A stretch of 64,000 nt of DNA. Source: Vanilla planifolia (lineage: Eukaryota > Streptophyta > Magnoliopsida > Asparagales > Orchidaceae). Where the stretch lies: assembly GCA_023846275.1 (NCBI GenBank), contig JAIUJO010000302.1, forward strand, positions 514,001 through 578,000, given 5' to 3'. A model generated the notes under the pieces. It made no database searches, was not told the origin of the DNA, and saw nothing but the letters and a program-made list of their open reading frames with translations. Shown here in pieces: positions 27,301 through 38,120 of the stretch. The position numbers and the translations under genes are program-made. Numbering within the stretch: the stretch's first letter is position 1; each line of letters opens with the position of its first letter.

Positions 27301-30300
27301 TATTTGCCTAGATTACTATATAACACAAACTTATTTCATATGAGCTTTAAAATTATTTGATTTTGTTATATTATATTTCTTCAATTTATTTTATTTTTTA
27401 CACACACACACACACACACAAAAAGATATATATATATATATACTATTAAAAAAATAACTTATTAATATTTTTTGTTATTTAATTCAGTAATTTTTGGTAA
27501 TTCTAAGTGGTTTCTCATCGTGGCAAAACAAACATCACTAGACTGCTATAAAAAGTAATTTTTCATATAATTTATCCCATTTCTTCAAATGCTTCACTTT
27601 AATTTGGTTATATTACTATCTTACATCAAATCTATCATAACTCTAAAAGAATTCTTAACCACTTTTTTATTTGATTGACTTACATTACTTCAACCAAAAT
27701 CAATTCAACTTTAATATATATATATAAACTAAATATTTAAAAAATAATTTAATATACTTTTTGTCTATACTTTTTGGTATTCCCATAACTATAAGATATG
27801 CTTGATTGAGATGAAATAAGAATAGTTGCACTCCTCTAGACAATCTCTATCTATTTAGATATTTATTTTTAATTGTTTATAACATTGGCATGCTTTAGGC
27901 GATATTTTAATTTATGCTTGATTTGACAATTAACAATATTACTTGAGATCTTAGTGGTATCCTGCAATAAACTTTTTTTAATCTATTTGTCTCATTTTTT
28001 TCAAATTTGTCACTTTGATTTTGTAATATTACTAACTTGAAATCTCTCATAGTGTGGCCTTTATATTGCTTTGATGTAGTCTATTACATTCATTCAATTT
28101 ATCTCATTTTAATTATAATAAATATATATTTATTATTAGAATGATAATTTATTACTACTTCTAAATATTTGCTTTTTCCTTGTGCTAATTTCAAACAAGG
28201 CCCCATCAAGATGAAATAAACATTGTTGACCTAACTCTATGACCTCCATCCAATTCAATAATCTTTTTTATATTTTAAAATAACGTAATTTCTATTGTTT
28301 TGGTAGGCTTTACAAGAAATTTTGATGCATACCAAATCTAACAAAGGTTGCACTCGACCCCTTTTGTATCTCATAATGCAACTTTCTTGCATAATTTATA
28401 TCATTTTTCCAAATATTTTTCTTTCATTTTGTCATATCATTATGTAGCTATAAATCTTACCTTATGTGAACTTTTTATACTTATATTTACTAATATTACA
28501 TTGCTTCAATCTATCACATTTGAACCTTAATTTGTATTTATGTAATATTTAAACAATTATTTATTATTTTTAATCATCATTTGTTTTTGTAATTCATAGT
28601 ATTACAATTGAGGTCAAATTGAGACAAAAAACAAAGTTGGTTAAACTTGTCTTCATGAGTAGGATCTAATTAAATATTCATTTTTTTAATTTTTTTAAAA
28701 TATTTCTTTCCATGGTTTTGGCATGCTTCATAAGTCACTTCAATTTGTGCCATATTTTATGATAAAGGCATGCAACTTTAGTATCTTTTCTTGCTCTTTC
28801 TTTTGTATAAATTAACACATTTCTTCAAAGTTTTTTCTTTGATTTGCAATAATTCCAAATAGTGTCGAATGTAAAGAAATTTACTCATTTAACTTGTCTC
28901 AACGACATCTATCCAAGTAAATAATCTTTTTTAAACTTGTTTAGATATGTTATTTTATATAGCTTAGGCATACTTTATGAGACATTCCAATTTGAACCAT
29001 TTTTAATAATATAGCATATTATAGAAGATCTTCTTAGAATAGTAGAATGTAAAATTTTTTATAATTTATCAAATTTCATAAAATATTTTACTTTTTATAG
29101 TTATATTACTATGTAACTCTAAATCTCTTATTCTATAACTTTAACAACACTTTTTTTTGTCATAATAATTTGATTTATTTTTCCTCATTTAAGTTTTAAT
29201 TTATATCTAGCTAATTTTAAAATGACAACTTAATATTTTTTATGCTTAATAACTTTGTCAAATCATAGTACTTTCACATGTTGCCCAATTAAGAAGATAA
29301 TAACATTGTTTGAATTGTGTCGATGACCATCATCAACCTAAACATTCTTTTCTCTATTTCTTAGGATTTTATTTTGTAAGGTTTTGGGAGAATGTTTTAA
29401 TCTTACCTTTTTTGATGTTCAAAGTTACACTAGATTCCTTTAGTTTCTTCTAATGCAACATACCTATAAATTTTATCTCATTTCACCAATTATTTTTCCT
29501 ACTTTTGTTATATTACTATGTAACTCTAAATCTCGTCACATGTGACCTTTACGTTTCTATTCTGGTTGTGTTATATTACTCTAATTTCTCTCTTTTCAAA
29601 TTTAATTTATATTTACTTAATACTAAAATCATAATTTATCGTTTTTCATACCTATTTAATGTTGTAATTCACATTAATTTCGAATGAGTTCTTTTTAAGA
29701 AGCAACAAATTTCAATGGATTGATATAGATATGCTCAATACAGTTCAATATTAATTTGTATTTATTTAGATATTTTATTTTTTTATGTTCTTTTTCTATA
29801 GTTGATAATGAATGATATTACAATTGATCTACTTAGCATCATTTATTACAACTTTGTTATGTAATTTATTTTATTTCTATAAATGTTTTTCTTTGCTTTA
29901 TTTATTATATTATGCAACCATAATTCAGCTCTTGTGTTTTCTTCATGCTTTATTGTTTTATAGTACATCACTTTATTTTATTTAATTTTATATTTTTTAT
30001 ATTTAATTAATATTAAAATAATAACTTATTATTATTTAAATTTATTTTTGTAGTAATTTAAAATAATTTAAACTGAGTTTCAATTGAGATGAAACAAATG
30101 TCATTTGACTCAACTTGTTAAGTTCTCTTTAATTAAATATTCAATTATATACATATTTTAATTTTTAATATTTTTGTGACTTAGAAAAGTTTATGAGACA
30201 TTTTAATTTATACCCAATTTGATAATCAAGACAATTACACTCTATCTCTTTAATATCTTGGAATGTACCTTTCCTATACATTTTTTCTTAATTCTTTCAA

Positions 30301-32380
30301 TGTCTTTTAATTTAGATATATTACAATGAAACTCTATTTATCCTCTCTTAAGCTTTAGTTATGTTACATTTGCTCAATAGATCTCATTTCTTCTTCGATA
30401 TATATTTATTTAATTTGTATGATTATTTAGCTTGGTAATTCATTCTAACTCAAAGCGATGTCTGATTAAAAAAACAAATGTCACTCCCCTCATCTTAAGA
30501 AGATCTATAAAATTAAGTAATAAATTTGATATACTTTTTTATATTTTATTTTCAAGGGTTTTTCATGTTTTATGTGTTATTTTGATATGTTACTAATTTA
30601 ACTATCAATGATGCTACAATAGATCTTATTAGAACTCTTTGATGGTACTCTCTTATAAAAGTTATCTCATTTTAATAAACTTTTTCCTTTGATTTAGTAG
30701 TATTACAATGCAACTCTAAATCTCGTATTATTTTTCCTTTACATTGTTTTGACTTTGTATATTATATTACTTCAACAATTCTAATTTCACCTTTAGTTTA
30801 TGCTTACTTAAAATTTAAACAATAATTGCTTTTTTTTTGCTTATTTAATTTGTTGCATTGTATTACCTTAAAAAATGTTTAATCAAGATGAAACAAACTT
30901 CATTCAAGATGTCTCGATGACTTCTATTGAAATAACTTTTTTATATTATAAATATTTAGACATTTTATTTTTCTGGTGTGTGGTATAAATTACTTAACAA
31001 TTTAGTATCATAGAATACAACTTTTCCATATAGTTTATGTAATTTCTTTAGTTTAGCTCATTTTAGCTCTAAATATCTTTAATTAAAATAAAAATATTAG
31101 TTTGTTATTTTTTATCCTGTTTAGAATGATAATTTGTGGTAATTCCTAACATCGACTGATCAAGATGAAACAAATGTCATTGGAATTGCCTTGAAGAGAT
31201 CTATGTAATTAAATATTTATTTTAAAATTTTAAATATCTTTCTATTAATGATGTTTTCAAACATTCTAGGATATTTTGATTTTTTCATGATTGAATGGTC
31301 GAGAATATTACACTAAATCTCCTTAATAATTTGGAATGCAACTTTTCCTTAAAATTTATTTAATTTGTTCAACATTTTCACTTTGATTTTGTTATATTAC
31401 ATTGAAACTCTAACTTTTCTCTCATCTGACCTTTACATTACATTGATTTGGTTGTATTAAATGTCTTTAGTTTATCTCACTTCCGCATTGTCATATATTT
31501 TATCTTTTTTTAAATGATAAATCATTATGATTTATGCTTATTTACTCTTATAATTTTTGGAAATTCTAAATGAGATCTACTTGAGGTAATACATACATCA
31601 TTGCACTCATTTGGACGTGCTCCATAAATTAAATGTTCATTTCTAAATTTTGTAATATTCTATTTTCTACATAATTTTTATGTTTTATGAGACATTTTAA
31701 TTCACAGCTAATTTTATTATTTAAGATGTTACACTTAGTATTATAGAATGAAAATTTCTTGTACAATTTATTTGTTTTCTTCAATATTTTTGCTTTGATT
31801 TGGTTATATTTTTATGAAACACTTATTCGCCTCTTGTGTGACCTTTAAATTATTATTTTTTACATTATATTACTTTAATTTCACTCATTTAAGCCTTAAG
31901 ATATAATCACATAATAGTAAAATAATCCTTCATTATTATTTCTACTTATCTAATTTTGTATTTAGTGGTAACTCCAAAAGACGTTCAACTGATACAAAAA
32001 AATTGTTGGACTCATTTTAAGGTGCTCTATCGAATCAAATCTCATTTTTAAAGTTCTAAATAATTTATTTATAGCTTTAGTAAGCTTTACAATTATTTTA
32101 ATTTGTACTTGATTTAGCCTTGGAGGAAATCTCTTTATGTTCCTTAGGTTCTTGAAATTTTATTTTCGCATACAATTTATCTTATTTTTTCAACTTTTTC
32201 ACTTTTATTTTGTTATATCACTATGCGACACAAAATCTTCTCTCATGTGGACTTTACAACATTTTGATTTAATTTTATTATATTTCTACTATTTGCTTCT
32301 TTTCAACTTTAATATATATTTACTTAATATTAAAACAATAATTTATCATTATTATCCATATTTACTTTGGCAATTTGTGC
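21364..32380 (+). repeat. Long satellite array, plus orientation, unit B (~27 monomers)
   Basis: Same monomer family and order as the unit A array, minus the block deleted near 27,635. Anchor positions are near 21,537, 21,930, 22,350, 22,770, 23,145, 23,505, 23,920, 24,340, 24,755, 25,165, 25,530, 25,930, 26,395, 26,810, 27,235, 27,950, 28,360, 28,790, 29,025, 29,440, 29,835, 30,240, 30,630, 31,000, 31,315, 31,735 and 32,130. Stop-free stretches such as 23,856-24,047, 26,626-26,832 and 32,137-32,457 lie wholly in monomer DNA, show no protein family features, and are not called. Confidence 0.9.
27400..27443. repeat. Compound (CA)n(TA)n microsatellite, unit B copy
   Basis: A purer CA run than at 8,276-8,330, then AAAAG, then a TA run. 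It occupies the same place in the equivalent monomer, just left of the ~5.36 kb deletion in B. Confidence 0.9.
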
Positions 32381-32836
32381 CATACAATCCTCAAAATACC
32401 CAATGTTGCTCTCCAAACATCTTACATTTTCCTTCTCTTATAGTCATACTTATATGATCGACATCCTTGGCAGCTCTACCATCAAGTTTTACTTGAATGA
32501 ACTCTCCACTTTTGATACTAATTTCCATGTACCCAATTGAAATAAGCCTAGTGTGATTACTAACATGTTTTGTTCCTATTCACAACTTCATTTTTTTATA
32601 GTAAATCACATTACCTTATGTATGTGGTCAAGCTTTATAATTTCAATTCATTACCAAATCCAACCAAAGTTCATGATCACACAACTATTATACTTAAATG
32701 TTAACCATGTTGTACTTGTACAAAAATGATTTACTATTTTAGCCTTTCACACTTGCATCCCAAGTGCTTTTATTGTAAGATTCTACTGTACATTTGATTA
32801 AAATCATGATGTCTAATTTTGTAATCAAGACTTTAT
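32381..32836. other. Non-monomer spacer at the right end of unit B
   Basis: Homologue of 18,656-19,098. The common stretch CCTATTCACAACTTCAT is at 18,835-18,852 and 32,575-32,592. No satellite anchors. Carries the minus-strand frame listed separately and then runs into the unit C retroelement island. Confidence 0.6.
32391..32579 (-). pseudogene. Unrecognised minus-strand frame in spacer B
   Basis: Sixty-two codons between stops, read from 32,579 down to a TGA at 32,391. The segment beginning MEISIKSGEFIQVKLDG aligns without gaps with 18,679-18,801. I do not recognise it. The residue differences between the two copies are too many for clear purifying selection, so it is most likely a fossil, perhaps of a transposable element. 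Confidence 0.3.
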
Positions 32837-33099
32837 ACTTGTTTCTTAAATCATGATATCATACAATTCCATTTTTATATTGCATGACTTTAATAACACA
32901 AAACTAGCAATAGTCTAACTTTTTACTTGTGTTTTACAAGCATTTAATTGATAGAACAAAATGGAAATAATATACTTTTGTTGTAACTTTTATAGGTGTA
33001 ACAATATGGATATGTTTATGTGAAATTTGAATAACATCATTATATTCTCTTCTTGGATGTACATATAGACCATCACTTTGAAAACATTTGGTGGTGAAT

Positions 33100-33440
33100 A
33101 GATTTTCTAGATTTTTTGAGAAGATGGAACCAACAATGCCTATGGACTAGGATAAGCATCACATCGATGCTCAACCTGAGGAAAGAAAAACAACGAAAAG
33201 TCTTGATTCATAAAAAAATTAAAGATTTAGAAAGTCCCATGAAAGAAAAACAAAGAAGAAATCTAAAGGAATTTATTAGGTTTACACATTTCTTACTAAA
33301 CCAATTTGTTACTGGAAATCAATCCATCTTAGGAAATAAGCCCAAAAATGTTGATAATGTGATAGGATGCACAATGGTGCTAGTACATATTAAGAGAATT
33401 TTTACCTTGGTTTTTTGACACTTAATCAGAAGAAAGTAGA
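33100..33440 (+). pseudogene. gag-like fragment, Ty3/gypsy
   Basis: A stop-free stretch at 33,116-33,418 contains MKEKQRRNLKEFIRF and ends with a CTMVLVHIKRIF segment. Its position upstream of the protease and RT remnants fits gag. The KEFIRF area loosely resembles the retrotransposon gag core, and CxxxxxHIKR may be a frameshifted zinc knuckle (CCHC) with lost cysteines. The homologous areas at 395-600 and 19,480-19,700 are equally broken. Assignment rests mainly on order in the element. No start codon or intact domain is claimed. Confidence 0.4.
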
Positions 33441-33639
33441 TTTTTTAGAGGATCAAGGAATGATTTCGGGAATTGGTGAGGCACAAGCCACAAAAAGAGG
33501 CTAGCCACTAATATATGCACTCACTTAATAGTAGGATATGGAGTCATCAATGTCATTACTAATATTCTTTTATTCATTTATGTATGAAATTACATAAGAG
33601 AGTGCTAGTGGTGATAAAGGCCAATTGCATTTTCCTTTG

Positions 33640-33790
33640 ATGGTGTGGTTGCCCTTTATGGAAATTCTATCTAGTCTTTGAGTCAGAGGGGACCATGCTG
33701 TTCTCAATCATTTTTAGATGAACTTATTTAATTGTTCTTATCCAATTTAGAGTCATGTTAGGCATGGAATTCATAACCCAACATTGTATG
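33640..33790 (+). pseudogene. Retropepsin (aspartic protease) trace
   Basis: Around 33,675-33,712 the sequence in shifted frames reads SLFESEGTMLF or RGDHAVLNHF. Either could be the decayed active-site loop that in gypsy proteases is a DSGATH-type motif. The position is about 0.3 kb upstream of the pre-RT linker, as expected. Copies A (about 850-885) and B (about 19,935-19,970) retain similar bases. The catalytic Asp is not readable in one frame. Low confidence. Confidence 0.35.
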
Positions 33791-33994
33791 GTGATCAATT
33801 GCTAGGAGGCAAAGGTGCACAACACGAGTACAAATTTAGTTGATCTTCTATAATTTTTAGTTTTCTACTACATTATGATATTACCAACCCTTTACAATTT
33901 AGCTTTAATTTATAAAGGATATATTGGTTTTTTGGAATTCATATTTGATTCCTTACTTATGACACAAATGCTATAGAATACCATTATAGTGAGG

Positions 33995-34720
33995 GATTAC
34001 CCCAGCATTTTCTATAAGACTTTCTTGGTTTACCACTAGTAAGATTGTTAGAGTTTTCTATTGAGTTGATGAATGGAGCCACTCTTATTACAAAGGCATC
34101 ATATTGCAAGGCTCTAAATGAACTTCAAATGTTTGAGGTCCCATTGTACAATGTCGTTAGTAAGAGATTTTTACCCTAGTCCTTCACCAAGGCGAGTTTC
34201 TATTCCCTCCTTTTGAAAGAAGAATTGGGGATTCAGCATACTACCAAGAACTTAAAAAGGTGACTCTTACAAATTAATATCCACTATCATATATAAATGA
34301 TTTAAGTAATCAATAATAGGATATATGATAAATTTTAAATATTAACCTTTAATGTGGGTTTCATCAAATAACAACTAGGGAGGACATCCCAAATAAAATT
34401 TTCAAGACTTAACTTATACATTTCGAGTTACAGTTTTACATTTTGATATATCCAACACACCAATGATTTTTGTGGACCTATTTGGTCATGTTTTTCTGGC
34501 CAACTTACATTAGTTTATCATTACATTTGTTGATGACATTTAAGTGTACTATAAGAGGAAGGAGCTACATGCTAAGCATCTTAATATTTTTTTCGAGTTT
34601 CTTAAAAGGAATTTACTATATGCAAAATTTTCCAAATCCTCCTTTTTGTTCAAATTTTTTGGCTTTGAAGCTCTCATTTTTTGTGCAACAAGAGATACAA
34701 TTGTTCTTGCAAGGTGTGTG
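33995..34720 (+). pseudogene. Reverse transcriptase pseudogene, Ty3/gypsy
   Basis: Successive frames spell the landmarks of a gypsy RT in order. The pre-RT linker LLEFSIELMNGA and the residues after it lie in an open frame at 34,018-34,176. GFHQITTREDIP is at 34,356-34,391. SNTPMIFVDLF leads into the active-site motif FVDDI at 34,526-34,540, equivalent to YxDD/FIDD. HAKHLNIFFEFLKRNLLYAK and FSKSSF follow by about 34,650. There are at least two frameshifts (about 34,012-34,024 and about 34,434-34,441) and in-frame stops, including a TAA right after FVDDI. The frame crossing 34,106 shows that C is the unbroken state at the point where A and B are deleted. Confidence 0.85.
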
Positions 34721-34739
34721 CTATTAAAAACTGGATACA

Positions 34740-34972
34740 TTGCATTATTATATTGGAAATTCATAACCTTTTTAGGCCTTTAGAGGTTTTATCACATGTT
34801 TTGTCCTAGCATCTCTAGAATTGTAAAACCCTTTTCACAATAAGATAAGAAAGGAGTTGCTTTGTTTTTTTTCGGCCATGTTCAACAAAACATTTCTAGA
34901 TTAAAATGTATATTTGTTCTAGCCACTTTTTTGTCATTAGTAGAGCACAAAAAGCCAATCCACATGTTTACA
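34740..34972 (+). pseudogene. RT connection/thumb region remnant, Ty3/gypsy
   Basis: One frame from 34,817 reads RIVKPFSQ, a stop, then DKKGVALFFF, with QQNISRLK and further residues to about 34,972. This resembles the stretch after gypsy RT in which an RI-PL--L-KKGV-F-W pattern precedes the RNase H domain. A preceding FLGL/GFYHMF-like segment is split over frames at about 34,765-34,810. Stops and at least one shift make it non-functional. Confidence 0.7.
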
Positions 34973-35009
34973 AATTGAATACAAATTTCCTCAGTGTTAG
35001 TCATTATAT

Positions 35010-35100
35010 AGGTTAGCCATGTTATGTCCTATGCCTCAAATGATTGGCTTGACCATTTTCCAATTACCTTGCTCATGGCTTATATTATGATTTATTATGG
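35010..35100 (+). pseudogene. RNase H trace, Ty3/gypsy
   Basis: From 35,018 the frame reads HVMSYASNDWLDH, followed in a shifted frame by NYLAHGL. This matches the order of the V-AYASR and NYPTHDLEL-like blocks in gypsy RNase H domains. Only this short central part remains. The bases after about 35,100 jump to the integrase core, so the C-terminal half of RNase H and the integrase zinc-binding region are lost. Confidence 0.6.
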
Positions 35101-35124
35101 TAGATAGTGTCCCTACGCCTCAAG

Positions 35125-35440
35125 CATTAAGGAAGAGCATATTAATGGTGCTTGAAGATTGTGATAAAACATTCACATTCAAATATGTAAAGAATTTGCA
35201 TGAAAGATTGAGTACTACTCATTAATTTTACATGGCTAACCATACTTAAACCATTAATCATCTAGAGAGTTTAATACAAAATTTAGATCAACTTTTGAGA
35301 CTTGGTGCATAGTCTAACTCTAGATATTAGTTTAGACATTTTCCTTTTCTAAAATGTTGGTAAAATAACTACTATTGGCCTTTGGCAAGGCACCACACAA
35401 GGCTTTATATGGACAGTGTTGTAGAGCATTATTATATTGG
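35125..35440 (+). pseudogene. Integrase catalytic-core remnant, Ty3/gypsy
   Basis: From 35,157 the frame reads DCDKTFTFKYVKNLHERLST. This fits the region of the second catalytic Asp of gypsy integrases (SDRDxxF-S-FW--L). The same frame continues to INHLESLIQNLDQLLRL, where the QTDGQTE/LEDMLR-type helix is expected. The catalytic Glu is not preserved. At about 35,389-35,440 KAPHKALYGQCCRALLYW corresponds to the conserved P-EALYGRKCR-P-W block. The first catalytic Asp and the HHCC finger are absent. Several stops interrupt it. Confidence 0.8.
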
Positions 35441-35559
35441 ATAGATGACCAATCCTTGTAGGTGTTTAGTCCTATGATCAAAGGTGAGTCTATTAAGAAC
35501 ATTTAGAAATTGGAGATATGGTACATAAGATCAAGCTAATGTAATGACTATTTATTTTT

Positions 35560-35705
35560 TAAAAAGTTTTTCAAATTAAGACTCAGGTACATTGGACCCC
35601 ATAAAAATATGGAAAAGATTGGATCCATGGTAGATACACTTTTGTTTAAAGATACTATAGTTGGGAAACATTATGTTTTCCATATATCTAATTTGAAGAA
35701 ATAAG
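35560..35705 (+). pseudogene. Integrase C-terminal region remnant, Ty3/gypsy
   Basis: A stop-free frame at 35,585-35,701 opens RYIGPHKNMEKIGSM and closes HYVFHISNLKK before TAA. These are the paired hallmarks of the gypsy integrase C-terminus: R-IGP--I-E-IG at the start and VFHVS-L-K at the end. The spacing is near normal. This is the best-preserved protein segment in the window and the strongest family evidence. Confidence 0.85.
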
Positions 35706-35779
35706 GCTAGTGCAATCTCATGTCCTTGAAATGAAATCTAAGATTTTTTTAATTACAATTAGATGAGTCCTATACAAAG

Positions 35780-35947
35780 CACCTAGTTGGGTTTAGTAGT
35801 AGACCTTTGATAAATCAATGTCTACTTATGATCAAATTTCTTTGAAACAACCATGATGAACGAAAGGCTACTTGAGAGGTGAAAAGCCAAATTCGACACA
35901 GATGACCAAGGGTATTTTCTTTATTTCTAGGATGGAATCCCAATTAA
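35780..35947 (+). pseudogene. Chromodomain-like polyprotein tail remnant
   Basis: One frame from about 35,831 reads IKFL, stop, NNHDERKAT, stop, EVKSQIRHR, stop, PRVFSLF and ends at TAA 35,945-35,947. Plant chromovirus tails have VLW-NH--EEATWE-E--M---YP-LF here. Both TGA codons (35,843-35,845 and 35,873-35,875) stand where the family has Trp (TGG). That is the product expected from cytosine deamination on the other strand. This tail suggests a Tekay/Del-like plant element. Confidence 0.7.
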
Positions 35948-36180
35948 GGTAGGTAAATTACTATCTCTTTTATAGCTAATCATGGTACATTAATTAAATC
36001 CTTATTTTATTAAATTAATACTTGTAATGTTTTAAACCAACTTTTCTAAAATATTTTATTAATGAGAACTATATAGGGTGATGGTAATGATCATATAGTA
36101 TGACGAGGAAAGAAATTAGGTTGAAAGTTTTGTTATGATTATTACATGGAACCTTGAAATGTGGTTATCGCGTAAGACAT
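35948..36180. other. Unassigned flank right of the retroelement
   Basis: About 230 bases without satellite anchors or recognisable coding. It may hold the remains of the 3' untranslated region or LTR. No similarity to the left flank (32,837-33,100) is apparent by eye, so no LTR pair is called. Satellite monomers resume near 36,181 at the TTATCTCATTTCTTC-type phase. Confidence 0.4.
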
Positions 36181-38120
36181 ATCTTATTTATTAAAATTTT
36201 TTATTTTAATTTAGTTATATTACAAGGAAACTCTAATTCTCCTCTCATGAATAATTACATTACCTTAACTTAGTAGTATTACATTGCTTTAAGTTTTCTA
36301 ATTTTAGATTTAATATATATTTACTTTATATTAAAATTAAAATTATTGATTATTTATACTTATTTATTTTGAATTTTATAGTAATTCCAAATAAGGTTTA
36401 ATGGAGATAAAATAAATGTTGTTTGACTCATCTGAGCACAAAGAAAATAAAAGTTTATTTTTTTATTTTATTTAAATATTTCTTCTAGTATTTTATTATT
36501 GTTAACGAAGTATTTCACTTTAACACCCAAGGGTGTTACACTCGATCTCTTTAATATCTTTAGATGCAATTTTCTCGTATAAATTTTCATCATTTTTTCA
36601 AATATTTTACTTTGATTTGTTTATAAAACTATGAAAATCTAAATCTCCTCTCCTTTTGCATTTACAATGCTTTGATTTTTTTATATTATATTGTTTTAAG
36701 TTGATCTCATTTTAGCTTAAACAAATATTTTCTACATATTAAAAAGGAATTATACTATTAATTTTTCTTATTTAATTTTAGTAATTCACAATTATTTTCA
36801 AAGGTGTTTGATCAAAATGAAATATGTCTTGTTGGACTTATCTTCCTAAGAACTATCTACTGAAATATTAATTTTTTTAACTTTTTAAAAATTTAATTTT
36901 ATAGTATTTTTTAGAATTGTATGAAACATATTTATTTGCATTTTTTTAATGATCAAGAATGTTCATTACATCTCTTTGTTAGCTAAGGATGTAATTTCAC
37001 CCTGATATTTTTCTTTTTTTCAAATTGTTGATTTAGATTTGGATATACTATATTGAAACAAAAAATATCCATTCAATTGACCATTAAATTGATTTGATTT
37101 TGCTATATAATATTTCATATATTTATCTTATTTCAACTTTGATTTATTTATCTAAATATTAAAGTAATAGTTTATTACAAAAAATTTTTATTTACTTTGG
37201 CAATTCCTCATAGTACTAATTTAGTTCTGATCGAGATGAAAATAACATCATTAGACTCATCCCTATCAGCTTTATAAAATTAAATATTCATTTATAAGTA
37301 CATATATATAAATATACTGTTTTGACATGCTTTATGAATCCTTTGGACTACTACTTGATTTTATTGTCAATGATGTTATCGTCAATTCTCTTTATATTTT
37401 GGAAAGAAACTATCTAAAAAATGTATCTCTTATAATCAAATGTTTGAGTTTTATTTGGCTATATTATAATAAAACTCTTGCTGTCCTCTTATGAAACCAT
37501 TACATCATTTTGATTTAGTTATATTACTTTACTTTAATTTATTTCATTTTAGCTTTCATATATACTTACATAAAAAAATTGATTATTATTTTTTTTAATT
37601 GATAATTCATAATAATTCGAAATAACGTTTAATGGAGATAAAAAAAATTATTAGACTTACCAAGATTAGCTTGATTAGTTAAATATTCATTTTTTTATAT
37701 TTTTAAATATTTTTTCTAATATTTTTTGCTAATTTTAAGAAATATTTCTTCTAATACCTGATTTGATGAGTGGGAATGTCACACTAAATCTTTGTAGTAT
37801 CATACAATTCAAACTTTCATTATAATTAATCTTATTATTTTTTTTAAAATTTATTTATCAAACTATGTAATTCTAAATCTCCTCTTGTGTGACGTTTACA
37901 ATGCATTGATTTGGTTATATTACATTTTTTATTTATAACATTTTAACATTAATATAACATTTTTATATTTAAATAAATTTTGTGATTTATTTTTTCTTTT
38001 TTAATTTGGTAATTCACAATTGCTATAAATGGGGATTGATTGAGAGAAAACAACCATCATTGGACCTACCTTTTTCAGATCTATCTATTTTAATATTATT
38101 TTTTAAATTTTTTAAGAAAA
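36181..38120 (+). repeat. Satellite block, plus orientation (~5 monomers), unit C only
   Basis: Plus-oriented ~0.41 kb monomers with anchors near 36,543, 36,960, 37,375 and 37,780. Part of the 15,964-base section missing from A and B. Ends at a strand switch in an A/T-only stretch around 38,100-38,150. Confidence 0.85.

Larger units (their letters stand above)
19099..32836 (+). repeat. Higher-order repeat unit B (~13.7 kb)
   Basis: Second large unit, with the same order of parts as A. It shares with A the exact island-to-arm deletion junction (20,206-20,208 here). It differs by lacking about 5.36 kb of plus-strand monomers: the sequence passes from the equivalent of about 8,530 in A to the equivalent of about 13,890 near 27,635. 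The length difference from A (19,098 versus 13,738) matches that loss. Smaller private deletions occur, for example near 23,175 and 31,000. Confidence 0.85.
32837..35947 (+). mobile_element. Decayed Ty3/gypsy retrotransposon (gag-PR-RT-RH-INT order)
   Basis: The most complete retroelement in the window. Plus-strand fragments occur in Ty3/gypsy order: gag-like, protease-like, reverse transcriptase, connection region, RNase H trace, integrase core, integrase C-terminal region, and a tail like the chromodomain-type end of plant Tekay/Del elements. All frames are broken. Part of RNase H and the integrase zinc-binding domain are missing, so the internal region is far shorter than an intact element. 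LTRs, primer-binding site, polypurine tract and target-site duplication were sought by eye and not found. It is a fossil that cannot move on its own. Family assignment to Ty3/gypsy is confident; the Tekay/Del suggestion is tentative. Confidence 0.85.

Noticed and set aside
34470-34764. Alternative plus-strand frame at 34,470-34,727 and minus-strand frame at 34,549-34,764
   Set aside because: Both overlap the reverse transcriptase remnant in the wrong frame or on the wrong strand. The frame with FVDDI and LYAKFSK is the true one.
32837-36180. LTR pair, primer-binding site and target-site duplication for the gypsy element
   Set aside because: No convincing direct repeat between the left and right flanks was seen, and the monomer phases on either side are not contiguous. 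Decay or deletion has probably removed them.
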